From Phycisphaerales bacterium UBA2421 (GTDB taxonomy: Bacteria; Planctomycetota; Phycisphaerae; Tepidisphaerales; Tepidisphaeraceae): DNA of 20,527 nt. The notes under the pieces were generated by a model that worked only from the letters and a program-made list of their open reading frames with translations, was not told the origin of the DNA and did no database searches. This document shows, one piece after another, positions 1-7,211 of the stretch. Position 1 is the first letter of the stretch; every line of letters begins with the position of its first letter. The translations under genes were made by a program, and so were the position numbers. The stretch lies in contig DDRH01000007.1 in NCBI GenBank assembly GCA_002343075.1, positions 162,340 through 182,866 on the forward strand, read 5' to 3'.

Positions 1-332
1 TAGATGTCGCGGCCCTGATGGCGGGACAAAAAGTCGATCAGGCCGACGGAACAGTCTTTCAGCTCGCAACCGACCCGATTGATTTCTTCAACTAAGTCGT
101 GCAGCCGCTGTAGTTTACATTCCAGCGAGGCCTCCAGATCGTCGGCCTTTTTGCCCCGGGGGGCAGCTTCGAGGGAGGCTTGCAGGTGCGAGCACTCGGC
201 ATGGGTTTCGACGATATCGCGAACGATTCGCCCCACCAACGGAAGCGTTTTGTTGGCCTCGATAAGCGAAAACAGCCTTCGCTTCCGAGGCGCGGCCACG
301 CCGCCGGTGGTTGAAAACTGAGGCTTGGCCAT
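1..332 (-). CDS. DUF2203 family protein (3' end cut by window edge)
   Basis: The first 110 codons of a minus-strand gene are present; it runs off the left edge without a stop. The product begins MAKPQFST and has a poorly conserved head, then FSLIEANKTLPLVGRIVRDIV from about residue 21, a charged, probably helical middle, and CELKDCSVGLIDF near residue 95 followed by a Gly-Arg pair. The pattern 'FsleEAn.lLPlv...v' with 'G.elKd...GLvDF' is that of the DUF2203 family, short proteins of unknown function. The missing end should carry the family's Trp/Gly-Glu-rich C-terminus. The ATG at 330-332 is preceded by GAAGGGA about 12 bases upstream, a weak ribosome site, and by a good sigma70-like promoter at 417-444. 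The in-window ORFs on both strands overlapping it look like shadows. Confidence 0.8.
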   Translation of the reverse strand, partial: MAKPQFSTTGGVAAPRKRRLFSLIEANKTLPLVGRIVRDIVETHAECSHLQASLEAAPRGKKADDLEASLECKLQRLHDLVEEINRVGCELKDCSVGLIDFLSRHQGRDI

Positions 333-416
333 TGGTGCAACGTCCCTTCAGGTGCTGCGAATCGGGCAGTCGCGCGACACACGGGGCATCGCGGCATTCG
401 GCTCTCCCGCGTTCGG

Positions 417-444
417 ATTATGACCCGACTCCAGAGTCTGTCAA
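417..444 (-). promoter_or_regulatory. sigma70-like promoter of the DUF2203 gene with palindromic spacer
   Basis: Read on the minus strand, a perfect TTGACA (439-444) is followed after 16 bases by CATAAT (417-422), five of six matches to the -10 consensus. The predicted start lies near 410, giving a leader of about 78 bases to the ATG at 332. The spacer holds a perfect 12-bp dyad, GACTC-TG-GAGTC (427-438), which could be an operator. The promoter is a motif match; the operator role is inference. Confidence 0.6.
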
Positions 445-609
445 ACGCCCTTCGCGCGCCTTCGCGAAACGATCCACCGCCTGCTGGTAATCGAGGCAAG
501 CTGCGGCAGTCTGCACGGTCGCGGCGCCGGTTTATCGGCGGAAAGCCCTGAAATCACGGGCGTCAACTCTCCAACCGACAATGCGAGGCGTTGGGCGCGC
601 ATCAAAGCA

Positions 610-649
610 AACCGCGATGGAAGCAGCCTTAGCTACTTCCATCGCGGTT
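610..649 (-). terminator. Hairpin terminator of the PEP-CTERM gene
   Basis: A perfect 14-bp inverted repeat (arms 610-623 and 636-649, loop of 12) lies 31 bases past the stop codon of the gene ending at 681. On the minus strand the stem is followed by a moderately T-rich run (TTTGCTTTGAT), so a factor-independent terminator is likely although the U-tract is interrupted. Apart from this hairpin and the promoter at 417-444 I see nothing in the gap 333-680. Confidence 0.7.
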
Positions 650-680
650 GAGGGTCCTGATAACCAAACGTGCGACCGAG

Positions 681-1556
681 TTATCGGCGGCGACGGGCAA
701 CCAGAAGGCCGGCTGCGCCCAGTAGGCTCAGCGTTGTGGGTTCGGGAATGGCGACGGTGATGTCGACAATGTTCAAGCCGCCGTCAATCTGACCAAGCAA
801 CGTGACTGCGCCGGTACCGAGGTTCACGGTGTAAAGGTTCGAGATCGAGCCACCCGACGGCAAAATCGCCGCGAATGCGGTATTGGTACCCGTTTCGATA
901 TCCAGTCCCAGCACCGCCGACGCATCCAGCCCGAGCGGGCCGACTGTGCCGAGCGTGCCGGCGCTGTTCGCCTGCGTGACGAGGATATCGAGATTGGTAT
1001 CGATGCCATACAACTGTGTCGACGTGGTTCCCGCGAAGTTGTTGGAGTATGCGCTGCCAACCACGTTTGGATTCACGCCAGCGTTCGGATCGCCCGCCGG
1101 GTAAAACAGGTTGGTGAACTGCGCAGCGGTGCCCGTGTTGGGGTTAACCACATAATTGCGATCGGTCTCGCTCACAACCCGAATGCGATCGATCTGCGGG
1201 TTGAAATCGAACCCAAACTGTGTGCCGTTCAGCACAAGCCCAAGACCCGACCCGACCGCCGACGCGGCACCGGTGACGGCGTCGACGAGGTAAAGCGTGT
1301 TGCTGTTACCCAGCGCATACAGCCCGCCGGTCGCAGGACGGAAATCGATGCCGAGCACGGCCTCGCCGGGCTGCATGCCAGTGATGGCGACCGAGCTATC
1401 GATAGTGCCCGGCGTGGCGCTGTTAAACTGCAGCAGGTTGTTCGAGCTAGACACGCCGTACACGACCGCGCCGTAAGCCCCCCCGCAGGTTAAAAGCCCC
1501 AGGCCAAGTGCCGCGACAGCGCAGCGCTGCCCCGACAGTAATGAACGTTTCTGCAT
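681..1556 (-). CDS. PEP-CTERM exported protein with DUF4394 domain
   Basis: The 291-residue product has a Sec-type signal peptide (residues 1-29, basic start, hydrophobic core about 12-29, AYGA cleavage region). The rest resembles DUF4394, a beta-propeller-like domain: repeated 'LYALGNSNTLYLVD', 'LYGIDTNLDILV' and 'LYTVNLGTG' units and the typical GFDFNP (115-120) followed by DRIRVVS (123-129). The C-terminus is a PEP-CTERM sorting signal: PEP at 271-273, a short hydrophobic segment and a closing run of four Arg. Such proteins are exported and processed by exosortase/archaeosortase-like enzymes, none of which lies in this window. The ATG has a strong AGGT/GGAGG-type ribosome site five bases upstream (1562-1567). 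It is a single gene with its own terminator at 610-649. Ligand and function are unknown. Confidence 0.88.
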   Translation of the reverse strand: MQKRSLLSGQRCAVAALGLGLLTCGGAYGAVVYGVSSSNNLLQFNSATPGTIDSSVAITGMQPGEAVLGIDFRPATGGLYALGNSNTLYLVDAVTGAASAVGSGLGLVLNGTQFGFDFNPQIDRIRVVSETDRNYVVNPNTGTAAQFTNLFYPAGDPNAGVNPNVVGSAYSNNFAGTTSTQLYGIDTNLDILVTQANSAGTLGTVGPLGLDASAVLGLDIETGTNTAFAAILPSGGSISNLYTVNLGTGAVTLLGQIDGGLNIVDITVAIPEPTTLSLLGAAGLLVARRRR

Positions 1557-1647
1557 TTCTTACCTCCGACCGCGAAGCGGCCTGTGACGATGTGAACGCA
1601 AAGTCTCGCGCGAACTACAACAAGTAATCTGCGAAACCGATGTGTGA

Positions 1648-1667
1648 CGGGCAAAACAGTTTACCCG
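1648..1667. promoter_or_regulatory. Imperfect 20-bp dyad in the leader of the PEP-CTERM gene
   Basis: CGGGCAAAACAGTTTACCCG is an imperfect palindrome (outer CGGG/CCCG and AAAC/GTTT halves) about 90 bases upstream of the PEP-CTERM start codon. It lies just downstream of the possible promoter at 1678-1706, so it would overlap the transcription start: a possible repressor site or leader hairpin. Function is inferred from position only. Confidence 0.35.
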
Positions 1668-1677
1668 CCAATGAGTA

Positions 1678-1706
1678 AGTGTATTCACGGGGGTGGGCCA
1701 TTGCAA
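1678..1706 (-). promoter_or_regulatory. Possible sigma70-like promoter of the PEP-CTERM gene
   Basis: On the minus strand TTGCAA (1701-1706) and TACACT (1678-1683) are separated by 17 bases; each matches four of six consensus positions. The leader to the ATG at 1556 would be about 115 bases. It is the best candidate I found in this gap but weak by sequence. Confidence 0.35.
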
Positions 1707-1825
1707 TGAAAAGTTGGCCACCGCAGCAAAAAAAATTGTGGAGCAACTCACAGATCGGGTGCCGTCGAAGCCTCGAAATGGACTTCATCGCATCAAACAG
1801 CCTAGAAAACGAGAGCACCGTCCGA

Positions 1826-2722
1826 CTACCAGTTGGCCATGATCACCGTTTCAAGCGCCTCAGGAGTCATTGGCTCTGCTTCCACATGACCATCGGCAAA
1901 TAGCAAGTTGATCCGGTCTTTGTGCCGGTCTGGGTCAAAGAGCCGTTGTTGGCTCACCACCCGGCCGTTTTCCTCAAACGCATCGCGCAGGGTCAGAGGG
2001 CGAGGCGCTCCCGAGGTTGGCGACCAGTAGCGAGGGGTGCCATCGCCCATCGTGATCGACCCGCCGGGCGGCGCGCCATCGGCCAGAATGAGCGTGCGCG
2101 TCGGGTTGTCGATTTTAGATAGCTTTCCCGCAAGGCGACCGGCGCCATAGCCGAACACTGCGTCGTTTAAAACAAAATGCATGGGAACAAGCTGCATCGA
2201 ATTAAGCGAAGTGACCCCTTCAAACTCGATCATAAACGTCGTTGATGCTGGATGGCTCGGCCTCGCCCGCGCGCAGGTGAACACTTCCCATTTTGAAAGC
2301 AGTTCCGGCGGTGGGACATAACCCACGGTGTTCGGATTCTTCACACCCAGTTGCTTCGACAACGCCATCTGAAACGAGGCAACAGTCTCGCCAATCAGGG
2401 GCGACCCAAGGTAAACGTAATCATACTTCGTTCGCGCCGCATCGCCGACAGCGGCGCTCAAAATCGAGCTGCCCTGCAGCGACGCCGGCACAACAATCGT
2501 CCCGACCAGCGGGCCATATCCCCCGCGCTCGGCTGCACGGGCGTGCAATGCAACGCCGATCTGCCGCAGGTTGGAGGTGCAATTGATCGCGTCTGCTTTC
2601 TGCCGGACGCCGGCCAGCATGGGAACCAGAATGGCAAGCAGAATCGCAATGATCCCAATCACCACCAGCAGTTCAATAATGCTGAACCCGCGTTTAGATG
2701 TTGTGGCAGGCTGTAAGGGCAT
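1826..2722 (-). CDS. H-X9-DG type prepilin-like protein (type II secretion pseudopilin family)
   Basis: The 298-residue product starts with a type IV prepilin leader: KRGFSIIELLVVIGIIAILL, with the peptidase site between Gly12 and Phe13 and the conserved Glu at +5 (Glu17), followed by a hydrophobic helix to about residue 36. The C-terminus has the planctomycete 'H-X9-DG' processing-associated signature: His267, nine residues, then Asp277-Gly278. This combination marks a large planctomycete family of pseudopilin-like proteins of unknown individual function that are thought to be cleaved and methylated by a prepilin peptidase and presented at the cell envelope. The middle part shows no other motif I recognise. 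A GGAG lies six bases before the ATG. The gene begins 22 bases after the stop of the upstream gene (2745), so the two are probably co-transcribed. No clear terminator follows. Confidence 0.88.
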   Translation of the reverse strand: MPLQPATTSKRGFSIIELLVVIGIIAILLAILVPMLAGVRQKADAINCTSNLRQIGVALHARAAERGGYGPLVGTIVVPASLQGSSILSAAVGDAARTKYDYVYLGSPLIGETVASFQMALSKQLGVKNPNTVGYVPPPELLSKWEVFTCARARPSHPASTTFMIEFEGVTSLNSMQLVPMHFVLNDAVFGYGAGRLAGKLSKIDNPTRTLILADGAPPGGSITMGDGTPRYWSPTSGAPRPLTLRDAFEENGRVVSQQRLFDPDRHKDRINLLFADGHVEAEPMTPEALETVIMANW

Positions 2723-2744
2723 CAGCGCTCCATGTCGAGGAAGT

Positions 2745-3467
2745 TCAAAGAGGCAATTGATACACCGGCCGTTCTGTCGCGCCTTCCATCAGGTTGATCA
2801 CGGGCAACCACTTGCCGCTTTTGGCACGGGCGAAATCGATCATCAGGTTGTACGGGCTACCCGGGCCTTGCTCCTGCTCAAGCATGCGAATGGTCAGACA
2901 CACCACACGAACGCTCGAATTGACGCTCAGCCCTCTTTCGACGGCGTGATCGGGCTTGATCCAACTGTAAAACTTGCTCGCGCCTGTGTCAGAGACGCTG
3001 GTTTCAGATGCCTTAAAAATCGTCGACGCGGTGATGGAATCCGGATCCGTTCGCCGGCCCGCGGCCATGAGGTTGGCCCTGCTCCACCCCTGCCGACGCC
3101 GTTCGAGGCGTTCGGGGTCAGATGGCACCCCGCGCGACTCATTAAACTCGATAAACTTCTCTGCGGTCGGTGAACGGTAGGCGGTGATGAGGTCGGCAAA
3201 TGCGCCGGCGATCTCGGCTTCATGCCCGGGTGCGAGGCGCGCCTCGACGAGTTTGGCGCGGGCACGGTCGGCGATCTGATCTCGCTGGCCTACGATCGCG
3301 TCTGCGGCTACATCAACCGGTGCAGCTTTGCGAAGTCGGAAGTCTTCCTGCAACGCCGCAACCCCTTCGTTGCCCGGCTTTTGCCGGGGCCGTAAGAGAA
3401 AATAGCTGGTGCCCACCAGGACGAGGGCACCCGCCACCAACAGCACTTTGGTTCGCGAAAGCTGCAT
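2745..3467 (-). CDS. Membrane-anchored protein of unknown function
   Basis: I do not recognise this family. The 240-residue product starts MQLSRTKVLL, has one N-terminal hydrophobic segment (about residues 7-25) followed by Arg-Pro-Arg-Gln, and then a soluble, charged domain rich in Arg, Glu and Ala, so it is probably a single-pass protein facing the periplasm or an uncleaved signal-anchored one. I chose the ATG at 3467 rather than the longer in-frame start at 3542 because GGGAG lies eight bases upstream and the hydrophobic segment is then at the very N-terminus; the extra 25 residues are Cys- and Gly-rich and look non-coding. It precedes the H-X9-DG pseudopilin gene by 22 bases, suggesting a two-gene unit, but a partner role is inference. 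A lipoprotein is excluded since there is no lipobox Cys. Confidence 0.65.
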   Translation of the reverse strand: MQLSRTKVLLVAGALVLVGTSYFLLRPRQKPGNEGVAALQEDFRLRKAAPVDVAADAIVGQRDQIADRARAKLVEARLAPGHEAEIAGAFADLITAYRSPTAEKFIEFNESRGVPSDPERLERRRQGWSRANLMAAGRRTDPDSITASTIFKASETSVSDTGASKFYSWIKPDHAVERGLSVNSSVRVVCLTIRMLEQEQGPGSPYNLMIDFARAKSGKWLPVINLMEGATERPVYQLPL

Positions 3468-3680
3468 GGCCAAACTCCCTTCCCCGCGATGGTAACCAGT
3501 ACCTGCGTAGAACGCCCTGCACCCGTAACAGTGCTCACTCAACTGACAATGGTTTCACCTGTCGTAGACATTTGCTCATTCCCAATGACAGCGATGACAA
3601 CCTTCACAACCCGCCCCCGGTAGACTTGCTCTGCCAGATCTCTCTTTCCCACATGCTTACCGAGGCAGCCAATTCGGTGC

Positions 3681-5093
3681 TCAGATGTCAAAATACATAC
3701 AAAACTCGTACGGATGAGGCCGGATGCGGATGGCGTCTACTTCGTTTTCTCGCTTGTACTTGATCCAGTAATGAATCACGTCGGCGGTGAAGACGTCGCC
3801 TTCCAGCAGGAAATCGTGGTCGGATTGCAGCGCGTCGAGGGCTTCTTCCAGCGAGGCGGGGGCTGATTGCAGGTGTTCGTACTCGTCGGGGTGAAGCTGA
3901 TACATGTCCTTGTCCAGCGCTTCGCCGGGGTGAATCTTATGGCGAATGCCGTCGATCGCCGCCATAACCATTGCGCTGAACGCAAGATAGGGATTGCAGG
4001 ACGAATCGGGGCAGCGAAACTCCAGCCGCTTGGTTTGCGGCTTGGTGGAGTACATCGGAATGCGAATGGCCGACGAGCGGTTGCGGCTGCTGTAAACGAG
4101 CGTGACGGGGGCTTCGTAACCGGGAACGAGGCGCTTGTAGCTATTGGTGGTCGGATTACAGAGCGCGCACAGCGCCCTGCCGTGCTTCAGGATGCCGCCG
4201 ATCGCGTAGAGGCCCAGTTCGCTGAGTCCGGCGTATTTGTTGCCGGCAAAGAGGTTTTTGCCCTTCTTCCACAGGCTAAAGTGCGTGTGCATCCCGCTGC
4301 CGTTATCCTGAAACAGCGGCTTGGGCATGAATGTGGCGGCTTTGCCGTGCCGGGCCGCGACATTTTTGGCGACGTATTTGTACGTCATCACGTTGTCGGC
4401 CATGGTCAGCAGGTCTTGATAGCGCATGTCGATCTCCACCTGCCCGCCGGTGGCGACCTCGTGGTGATGCGCTTCAACCGGAATGCCAAGCTCAATAAGA
4501 GTGGCAACCATCTCGCTGCGGATATTCTGCAACGTATCCATCGGCGGGCAGGGGTAATACCCCTCTTTCAGCCGGATTTTGCTGCCCAGATTGGTCGGAT
4601 CTTCACTGCCGCGGTCCCAGATTCCCTCCCGGCTGCCCACATAATACTTGGCGAAGTTGATGCCCTGGTCGTAATACGCCTGATCGAAGATGAAGAACTC
4701 GAGTTCCGGACCGAAGTAAGCGGTGTCGGCGATGGTCGTCTTTTTCAGGTACTCGATCGCCTTGCGGCCGACCGATCGGGGGTCGCGGCTGTATTGCTTC
4801 TGGGTGATTGGGTCGCGCACATCGCAGATCATCGAAAGCGTTGTGTGCTGTATGAATGGATCAATCCGCGCCGTGTGCGGCACGGGAATGAGCAGCATGT
4901 CGCTTTCGTTAATCGCCTGCCACCCGCGGATGCTTGAACCGTCGAAGCCGAAGCCATGCTCGAAGCTGTAGGCCGAGAGTTCACTCACCGGCACGGTGGT
5001 ATGCTGCCACAGCCCGGGAAAGTCCATAAACCGGAGGTCAACAAACTGGACCGCGTGCTGCTTGCAGAGCTTAAGGACGTCTTGCGGCTTCAT
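3681..5093 (-). CDS. glnA: Type I glutamine synthetase
   Basis: GlnA makes glutamine from glutamate, ammonia and ATP in the cytoplasm, normally as a dodecamer. The 470-residue length is that of bacterial GSI. Visible signatures are FDGSSIRGW (50-58), the metal-ligand strand GPELEFFIF (128-136), the ATP-binding signature starting KPLFQDNGSGMHTHFS (258-273), NPTTNSYKRLVPGYEAP (313-329), the Arg-rich RNRSSAIRIP (337-346) and the C-terminal PHPYEF. Tyr398 in DMYQLHPDE lines up with the adenylylated Tyr397 of enterobacterial GlnA, so this is a GSI-beta type that may be controlled by GlnE; the flanking residues differ from the usual NLYDLPPEE. I chose the ATG at 5093, preceded by GAGGAG, rather than the start at 5168, whose 25 extra residues are Pro/Arg-rich and unlike the family. 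A promoter candidate is at 5141-5168. Confidence 0.96.
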   Translation of the reverse strand: MKPQDVLKLCKQHAVQFVDLRFMDFPGLWQHTTVPVSELSAYSFEHGFGFDGSSIRGWQAINESDMLLIPVPHTARIDPFIQHTTLSMICDVRDPITQKQYSRDPRSVGRKAIEYLKKTTIADTAYFGPELEFFIFDQAYYDQGINFAKYYVGSREGIWDRGSEDPTNLGSKIRLKEGYYPCPPMDTLQNIRSEMVATLIELGIPVEAHHHEVATGGQVEIDMRYQDLLTMADNVMTYKYVAKNVAARHGKAATFMPKPLFQDNGSGMHTHFSLWKKGKNLFAGNKYAGLSELGLYAIGGILKHGRALCALCNPTTNSYKRLVPGYEAPVTLVYSSRNRSSAIRIPMYSTKPQTKRLEFRCPDSSCNPYLAFSAMVMAAIDGIRHKIHPGEALDKDMYQLHPDEYEHLQSAPASLEEALDALQSDHDFLLEGDVFTADVIHYWIKYKRENEVDAIRIRPHPYEFCMYFDI

Positions 5094-5140
5094 GAAACAC
5101 TTTCTCCTCGGCTGCGGGTTGGTTGGCGAGGTGGAGGGGG

Positions 5141-5168
5141 ATGGTAAACGAAGTCGCCGGGGCGTCAA
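5141..5168 (-). promoter_or_regulatory. Possible sigma70-like promoter of glnA
   Basis: On the minus strand TTGACG (5163-5168, five of six) and TACCAT (5141-5146, four of six) are separated by 16 bases and would give a leader of about 40 bases before the ATG at 5093. I found no sigma54-type -24/-12 element in front of glnA, in contrast to glnN. Confidence 0.45.
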
Positions 5169-5208
5169 ATCCTCGCGCGCCTGGGAGAACTTGCCGTGAA
5201 CTAACCTC

Positions 5209-5242
5209 AGAAACGAAAAACCGGCCCCACCGCGGGGCCGGT
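5209..5242 (-). terminator. Intrinsic terminator of the two-repeat SdrD-like gene
   Basis: ACCGGCCCC (5220-5228) pairs perfectly with GGGGCCGGT (5234-5242) over a five-base loop; on the minus strand the stem is followed by TTTTTCGTTTC. It begins 31 bases after the stop at 5273 and separates that gene from the glnA promoter region. A textbook factor-independent terminator. Confidence 0.92.
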
Positions 5243-5272
5243 CTTCGTCGATGGTAAACTTGTCTCAATCGT

Positions 5273-6955
5273 TCACGCGAAGGACCAGGCGAGGTCATCT
5301 TCGGCCAGGATCGCATCGATCGTATCGTCGTCACCGTTGAAGGTGGCATCGTCATCCCCGAATGCCCACGGCATCGGCTGCGGGCCTGCATCCCCCGCCG
5401 GGGCTGCCGGACGACCGGCGGTCGGAACGGCCGTTAGCAATTGCGCCATCGACATCGTGCTGTTGACGAATGGCAGGAAGTTAAGCGAAGCCGAGTGGCC
5501 TTCGCGCAGGATATTGCGGATGTAGGCCGGGGCCCACTGCAGGACGGTGCCCCAGGTCTGACCCGTCGGGGGACGGCTGATGAGCCGGGTCACATCGCCG
5601 GTGATTTGCGAGTCGTTAGCAGCCCAGTACGTTTCCGCATTGGTTTCCGGGCGCGTCTCGATCCAGACCCAGTCTTCAGCGAACAAACTCGAGCTCCGCC
5701 AGTGCGGTGCCGCCATCGGGGGACGGGGTTCGCCGTAGACGTCTGAGCCTTGGTTTCGAATTGCCTCGACCAATGCCCAATCGCGGCTGCCGGGGTTGGC
5801 GGCAAGACTCTTATCAAGCCCGATCTTCATCCCTGCCGACAGGGGCAGGTCGAAGCTGTCCCACACTCGCTCCCACCAGTCGGTGTCGTTGAGGGCATTG
5901 AAGCTCGGATCGTTCATGGGCGTGCCAACGTAGGCCACGACCTCGACGCCCTGCGCGATGATCGGCGACCAGGCTGCCACGAAGCCATCCAGAAGCCAGT
6001 TTAGTCCCGACTCCCGCGCGAGAATCGCCTGATCGGCCCGGAAGTCGCCCTCGCTTTGCAATGTGCCAAACGGGTTATGCAGGATGATACGCTGAATGCC
6101 CCAGTCAACCTGCGGCTGAATATAGGTCTGCACAAAGCCAGCCCAGCCCGCGGTCTTGATGTTCCAGCCGACGCGGCGGTCGGCATTGATGGTGCTCGAC
6201 CCGCCAATCTGCACGAACGAAACCAGGCGATCGGCATCATAATTCGCCGGTTCGGCTTGCTGGTAATGAGCAAACCGCAGGCCGGTCACCGAATCGGTCC
6301 CGTTGACAACCGCGATGGCGGAGTCCGAACCAAAGCTCTGCGACCAGCCATGAGCCTGGGTGAGGCGAATACGATACTGCCCGCTGGGCAGGCCGGTAAA
6401 CTGGAAACTGCCGTTCGAGCTGGTGGTAGTCCAGCGCTCATTCAGATCCTGCAGGCCGTTGTTGTTGGTATCAAAGTAGACAATGCGGTTGGCTTCGGCG
6501 TTTTCGCCAGCGTCCCAACGCCCGTTGTTGTCGGCATCGTTGAACACCTGACCTTCAACATTGCTGACCGCCTGCGTCGCACCAAAAGCGGCCCACTGGG
6601 TCTGCCCTGCGGCGACGGTCACATCGTTAAAGTCGCGCCCGAGCGGAAAAGTCTGCCGCCAGCCCTCCTGAAGCACCTGCCGCACACGGTAGGTGCCGGG
6701 CTGCAGTCCCTCGAAACGAAACACGCCGTTGAAGTCCGAGACCGCGCTTAGCTCGCCGGTGTCGAGTTGGCTGTTGTCATTCGCATCAATGTAAGCCGTC
6801 CAGCCGACCCGGCGGGTGTCGCTGCTGTCCCACGAGTTGTTCGCATTGTTGTCGGCGATAAGCCACCCTGCGACGGTTGCCGACATCAGCCGACGCACGT
6901 CGAGCGCTTCCATCGTTGCGGTATTCATTGCCTGCTTTTTCTGCTTCGTATTCAT
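5273..6955 (-). CDS. Secreted/surface protein with two SdrD B-like repeats and an unassigned C-terminal domain
   Basis: The 560-residue product starts MNTKQKKQAMNT and has MEALDVRRLMSA at 15-26, the planctomycete 'LExRxLLS' N-terminal motif found on very large exported proteins. Two SdrD B-like (Ig-fold) repeats follow (about 29-133 and 133-235), each with Asp/Asn-rich loops such as DNNANNSWDSSD and DADNNGRWDAGE that suggest calcium binding, and a PGTYRVRQ strand. Residues about 240-495 form a domain shared with the next gene but unknown to me; it alternates hydrophobic strands and helices and has DKSLAANPGS (381-390), VYGEPRPP (406-413) and FAEDWVW (425-431), compatible with a barrel enzyme. 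The tail (520-560) is acidic, with two GDDD runs. The ATG at 6955 follows GGAGAGAG; the longer ORF back to 7198 adds an Arg-rich segment and is less likely. Function is unknown; an extracellular role is inference. Confidence 0.8.
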   Translation of the reverse strand: MNTKQKKQAMNTATMEALDVRRLMSATVAGWLIADNNANNSWDSSDTRRVGWTAYIDANDNSQLDTGELSAVSDFNGVFRFEGLQPGTYRVRQVLQEGWRQTFPLGRDFNDVTVAAGQTQWAAFGATQAVSNVEGQVFNDADNNGRWDAGENAEANRIVYFDTNNNGLQDLNERWTTTSSNGSFQFTGLPSGQYRIRLTQAHGWSQSFGSDSAIAVVNGTDSVTGLRFAHYQQAEPANYDADRLVSFVQIGGSSTINADRRVGWNIKTAGWAGFVQTYIQPQVDWGIQRIILHNPFGTLQSEGDFRADQAILARESGLNWLLDGFVAAWSPIIAQGVEVVAYVGTPMNDPSFNALNDTDWWERVWDSFDLPLSAGMKIGLDKSLAANPGSRDWALVEAIRNQGSDVYGEPRPPMAAPHWRSSSLFAEDWVWIETRPETNAETYWAANDSQITGDVTRLISRPPTGQTWGTVLQWAPAYIRNILREGHSASLNFLPFVNSTMSMAQLLTAVPTAGRPAAPAGDAGPQPMPWAFGDDDATFNGDDDTIDAILAEDDLAWSFA

Positions 6956-7211
6956 GTCTCTCTCCAACCACTTTTTCCCGTCGACGCATGCGACGGGTAA
7001 CGCTGGGAGAAACGTACGATTCAGAATCCGGGCAAGCCTGGCGAAATGGGGGAATTTGTGGCGGCGCAGCGGCTCGTCGCGATATCGGACGCGGGCCGGA
7101 ACACGGGTGGCGATTATCCACCGCAGATGCGGGGGCAATAATCTTCGCGCCCGCGCGGGAGTCATTATTGGACGAGCAGAATCAGACGCGCAGCCCAAAC
7201 AACAGATAGCA

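Noticed and set aside
92..499. Minus-strand open frame of 135 codons at the left end
   Set aside because: It overlaps the DUF2203 gene in another frame of the same strand and crosses its promoter; its product is Arg/Pro-rich and unlike any family.
2571..3763. Plus-strand frames of 187-200 codons opposite the pseudopilin unit
   Set aside because: Low-complexity, Arg-rich translations opposite better supported genes; no ribosome sites.
3867..4937. Long plus-strand open frame (356 codons) opposite glnA
   Set aside because: It is antisense to an unmistakable glutamine synthetase and its product shows no family features; it reflects the high-GC codon use of glnA.
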